Shown here: positions 6,547-8,667 of the stretch, piece by piece | Numbering within the stretch: the stretch's first letter is position 1 | How the letters are laid out: the number at the start of each line of letters is the position of its first letter | Assembly (NCBI GenBank): GCA_947653315.1 | Contig: CANTGP010000108.1 | Coordinates: 1-8,667, forward strand | Length of the DNA: 8,667 nucleotides | From: an uncultured Lachnospiraceae bacterium | Lineage (GTDB): Bacteria; Bacillota; Clostridia; Lachnospirales; Lachnospiraceae | Direction: 5' to 3' | The notes under the pieces: generated by a model | Databases searched by the model: none | The model's input: the letters and a program-made list of their open reading frames with translations, nothing else | What the model was told of the DNA's origin: nothing | Position numbers and translations under genes: made by a program

Positions 6547-7734
6547 ATGGAGAAATTTTTATTTACTTCCGAGTCCGTGACGGAAGGCCATCCCGACAAA
6601 GTGTGCGATGCCATTTCCGACGCGGTGCTGGATGCACTGATGGAGAAAGACCCGATGAGCCGTGTTGCCTGCGAAGTGGCAACCTGTACGGGATTTGTGC
6701 TCGTAACCGGTGAGATTACCACGAACGCATATGTGGACATTCCGAAGATTGCCCGCGAGACCATTAAGGAAATCGGCTACACCAAATCCGAATACGGGTT
6801 TGACGGCAATACCTGTGCCGTGATGGTTGCCATTGACGAGCAGTCTTCCGATATCGCCATGGGCGTGGACAAGGCTTTGGAAGCGAAGGAAAACAAAATG
6901 ACGGACGAGGAAATCGAAGCCATCGGCGCGGGAGACCAGGGTATGATGTTCGGTTATGCCACCAACGAGACGGAGGAGTATATGCCTTATTCCATCTCCC
7001 TGGCGCACAAACTGGCGCTTCAGCTTACAAAAGTCCGCAAAGACGGGACGTTAAAATACTTAAGGCCGGACGGCAAGAGCCAGGTATCCGTGGAATACGA
7101 TGCGGACGGCAAGCCGCTGCGCTTAGAGGCGGTGGTATTGTCCACCCAGCATGACGAGGACGTGACACAGGAGCAGATTCATGAGGACATTAAGAAATAC
7201 GTGTTTGATCCGGTGCTTCCGAAGGAATTGATTGACGGCGAAACGAGGTTTTATATTAATCCTACGGGTCGTTTCGTGATCGGCGGCCCCCACGGGGATG
7301 CAGGGCTGACCGGGCGTAAGATTATCGTGGATACCTACGGCGGATATGCCCGTCACGGCGGCGGCGCTTTCTCCGGCAAGGACTGCACCAAGGTGGACCG
7401 TTCCGCGGCTTACGCGGCACGTTACGTGGCAAAGAATATCGTTGCCGCAGGGATTGCGGATAGATGTGAAATCCAGTTGTCCTATGCCATCGGCGTGGCA
7501 CAGCCTACATCCATTATGGTGGACACGTTCGGCACGGGAAAACTTTCCGATGAAAAACTGGTGGAAATCGTGCGCGGGAATTTTGACCTTCGTCCGGCAG
7601 GTATTATCAAAATGTTGGATTTGCGCCGTCCGATTTATAAGCAGACAGCGGCTTACGGACACTTTGGGCGCAACGATTTGGATTTGCCTTGGGAGAAGAC
7701 GGACAAAGTGGACGTACTCAGGAGCTATTTATAA
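6547..7734 (+). CDS. metK: S-adenosylmethionine synthase (methionine adenosyltransferase)
   Basis: Catalyses ATP + L-methionine + water to S-adenosylmethionine + phosphate + diphosphate in the cytoplasm, supplying the cell's main methyl donor. The 395-residue length is normal for bacterial MetK. Signatures are all present: [13 protein letters not shown] near the N-terminus (H15, D17), the [12 protein letters not shown] loop (127-138), [14 protein letters not shown] (246-259), the phosphate-binding GGGAFSGKD (271-279), and the C-terminal [19 protein letters not shown] at 6533-6538, eight bases before the ATG, is an ideal ribosome binding site. Regulation is by the SAM-I riboswitch in the leader, a direct product feedback. 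No truncation or missing catalytic residue is seen. Confidence 0.98.
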   Translation: MEKFLFTSESVTEGHPDKVCDAISDAVLDALMEKDPMSRVACEVATCTGFVLVTGEITTNAYVDIPKIARETIKEIGYTKSEYGFDGNTCAVMVAIDEQSSDIAMGVDKALEAKENKMTDEEIEAIGAGDQGMMFGYATNETEEYMPYSISLAHKLALQLTKVRKDGTLKYLRPDGKSQVSVEYDADGKPLRLEAVVLSTQHDEDVTQEQIHEDIKKYVFDPVLPKELIDGETRFYINPTGRFVIGGPHGDAGLTGRKIIVDTYGGYARHGGGAFSGKDCTKVDRSAAYAARYVAKNIVAAGIADRCEIQLSYAIGVAQPTSIMVDTFGTGKLSDEKLVEIVRGNFDLRPAGIIKMLDLRRPIYKQTAAYGHFGRNDLDLPWEKTDKVDVLRSYL

Positions 7735-7775
7735 AATACGGCCGTTTGGGCGGATAAATAATGGATGTTTGTTGC

Positions 7776-7803
7776 GGGCAGGGAATGTTTTCCCTGCCCT
7801 ATG
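7776..7803 (+). terminator. Terminator-like hairpin after metK, weak U-tract
   Basis: GGGCAGGGAA (7776-7785) pairs perfectly over 10 bp with TTCCCTGCCC (7790-7799) around a TGTT loop. Only TATGTTT follows, so the U-tract is poor. It probably ends or attenuates metK transcripts and may let some readthrough reach the next gene. Confidence 0.55.
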
Positions 7804-7840
7804 TTTCGAAGATACCGGCAAGGCTGGCGGGTGCCCGGCG

Positions 7841-7889
7841 CTGCATAGCCCCATGCAGGGGGAGATGCCGCCAAGGCGGCGCATGGGGT
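7841..7889. repeat. Intergenic palindromic element, long copy 2
   Basis: A 6-bp hairpin CTGCAT (7841-7846), loop AGCCCC (7847-7852), ATGCAG (7853-7858) overlaps a larger nested palindrome: GCCCCATGC (7848-7856) with GCATGGGGT (7881-7889), enclosing GCCGCC (7867-7872)/GGCGGC (7875-7880) with an AA loop. The 19-base right-hand core (7865-7883, ATGCCGCC...GGCGCA) is shared with the copy at 50-97. The G-C pair of copy 1 (61/92) is an A-T pair here (7853/7884), so pairing is kept. The element ends 27 bases before the start codon of the next gene. Confidence 0.75.
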
Positions 7890-7907
7890 GAGACCGGTAC
7901 GGGAAAC

Positions 7908-7911
7908 GGAG
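7908..7911 (+). promoter_or_regulatory. Ribosome binding site fixing the HD-domain gene start
   Basis: GGAG lies five bases before the ATG at 7917. The frame is open back to an ATG at 7761, but that start has no ribosome binding site and would translate through the hairpin and palindromic element, giving a Cys/Arg/Gly-rich leader unlike a protein. Confidence 0.65.
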
Positions 7912-7916
7912 TAAGG

Positions 7917-8603
7917 ATGAAAAAGGAAGATTATGAATTGATGGAACAGTACATGCTGTCCTGCATGGAAGACAGCGCCCACGATAAAGAGCATGTTTAC
8001 CGTGTGTTATACCATGCGCTGGATATTGCGAAGACGGAAGAAGGCGTGGATTTCGATATTCTGATTAGCGCCTGCCTGCTGCATGATATCGGGCGTAAGG
8101 AACAATTTATGAATCCGGTCGTGTGTCACGCTGCGGCAGGGGCGGAAAAGGCATATGCTTTCCTGACGGCGCATGGGTTTGCGGAACATTTTGCGGGGGC
8201 GGTTAGGGACTGCATCAGCACCCACCGTTTCCGGAAATGCGCTCCGCCCCAAAGTATTGAGGCGAAGATTCTTTTTGATGCCGATAAGGTGGATATCACC
8301 GGCGCCGTCGGTATTGCGCGTACGCTGGTTTATAAGGGGGAGGTTGCGGAGCCGTTGTATACCCTGCGGGAAGACGGACGGGTATCCGACGGTGCGGGGG
8401 ACGGACAGCCTTCGTTTCTGCAGGAATACAAGTACAAATTGGAAGGGATTTATTCCCATTTTTATACGGTCCGCGGCGCGGAGATGGCAAAAGAGCGGAA
8501 AGAGGCCGCAGAGACTTTTTACCGTGCCCTTTACCGGGAGGCGGACCTGCCTTATGAAACCGGGAGGAAGAATCTGAGGGATTTCGTGGAGGGCATGGAG
8601 TAG
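7917..8603 (+). CDS. HD-domain metal-dependent phosphohydrolase, substrate unknown
   Basis: A 228-residue cytoplasmic protein of the HD superfamily, resembling uncharacterised single-domain HD hydrolases of the YedJ type. Metal-binding positions are visible: H26 in HDKEHVYRV, H56-D57 in LLHDIGR, H71 in CHAAAGAE, H103 in STHRF, and the D121/D123 pair in FDADKVD. These are the residues expected for a working phosphohydrolase. The substrate (a nucleotide or other phosphate ester) cannot be told from sequence. No GYP motif is present, so it is not a second cyclic-di-GMP HD-GYP enzyme. It lies 182 bp after metK with no convincing promoter in the gap. It could be read through from metK or have a promoter I cannot see; a role in SAM metabolism is not supported by anything but position. 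Confidence 0.85.
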   Translation: MKKEDYELMEQYMLSCMEDSAHDKEHVYRVLYHALDIAKTEEGVDFDILISACLLHDIGRKEQFMNPVVCHAAAGAEKAYAFLTAHGFAEHFAGAVRDCISTHRFRKCAPPQSIEAKILFDADKVDITGAVGIARTLVYKGEVAEPLYTLREDGRVSDGAGDGQPSFLQEYKYKLEGIYSHFYTVRGAEMAKERKEAAETFYRALYREADLPYETGRKNLRDFVEGME

Positions 8604-8642
8604 GCCGGGAGCGAACAGTAACGGCCGGGAACACTTTTCCCA

Positions 8643-8667
8643 AAAGGGAGTAGTATAGTATGGGAGG
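8643..8667 (+). other. Possible start of a downstream gene, cut by the window edge
   Basis: AAAGGGAG (8643-8650) lies nine bases before an ATG at 8660, which would be an acceptable start for a gene continuing past the edge. Only two codons and part of a third are visible, so coding cannot be tested. The TATAGT at 8654-8659 could instead be a -10 box without a clear -35. Upstream, GGCCGGGA occurs twice (8603-8610 and 8623-8630). Confidence 0.25.

Noticed and set aside
7271..7308. CCCCCACGGGG inside metK as a further copy of the palindromic element
   Set aside because: It encodes the conserved GGPHGDAG motif, and the AGCCCC loop and GCCGCC core are absent.
7123..7662. 179-residue minus-strand open frame
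   Set aside because: It is antisense to conserved metK motifs and has no ribosome binding site or family resemblance.
7761..7916. N-terminal extension of the HD-domain protein by 52 codons
   Set aside because: It would be translated through the hairpin and palindromic repeat; the extension is low-complexity Cys/Arg/Gly with no Shine-Dalgarno site.

Overview
The window reads like chromosome of a Gram-positive, Lachnospiraceae-type gut Firmicute. This is inferred from four things: a very large secreted beta-mannanase with several carbohydrate-binding modules, strong GGAGG-type ribosome binding sites, a SAM-I (S-box) riboswitch ahead of metK, and AT-rich promoter regions beside coding DNA of moderate GC. 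I cannot assign a species from sequence alone.

Layout. Bases 1-421 are intergenic. They hold the terminator of a gene outside the window, a palindromic repeat, a small hairpin, and then a very AT-rich stretch with the likely promoter of the next gene. Bases 422-4834 (+) encode a 1470-residue extracellular GH26 endo-beta-mannanase: signal peptide, Pro/Glu/Gln-rich linker, two tandem near-copies of a CBM27-like module, a third CBM27-like module, the GH26 catalytic domain, a beta-rich spacer, a CBM23-like module, a Gly/Asp/Ser linker and an unassigned C-terminal domain. A bidirectional terminator separates it from a convergent minus-strand gene (6194-4950) for an HD-GYP cyclic-di-GMP phosphodiesterase-type protein. 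Between that gene and metK lies a divergent regulatory region with a complete SAM-I riboswitch and its terminator. metK (6547-7734, +) follows, then a second, smaller HD-domain phosphohydrolase (7917-8603, +).

How the parts relate. The mannanase would cut mannan at or outside the cell surface. No transporter or intracellular mannoside-processing gene is in the window, so this is either an isolated enzyme gene or the edge of a locus. metK is a housekeeping gene controlled by its own product, SAM. The HD-GYP gene is transcribed away from metK on its own promoter. The HD-domain gene may be read partly through from metK, because the hairpin between them lacks a good U-tract.

The least explained signal is a short intergenic element present three times (about 50, 4918 and 7841), each time just downstream of a terminator or terminator-like hairpin. 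Each copy has an invariant AGCCCC loop closed by a stem whose sequence differs while pairing is preserved. Two copies continue into a longer nested palindrome that would compete with the small hairpin for the same C-run. It is the main candidate for an undescribed structured element here. No complete novel multi-gene system is visible.
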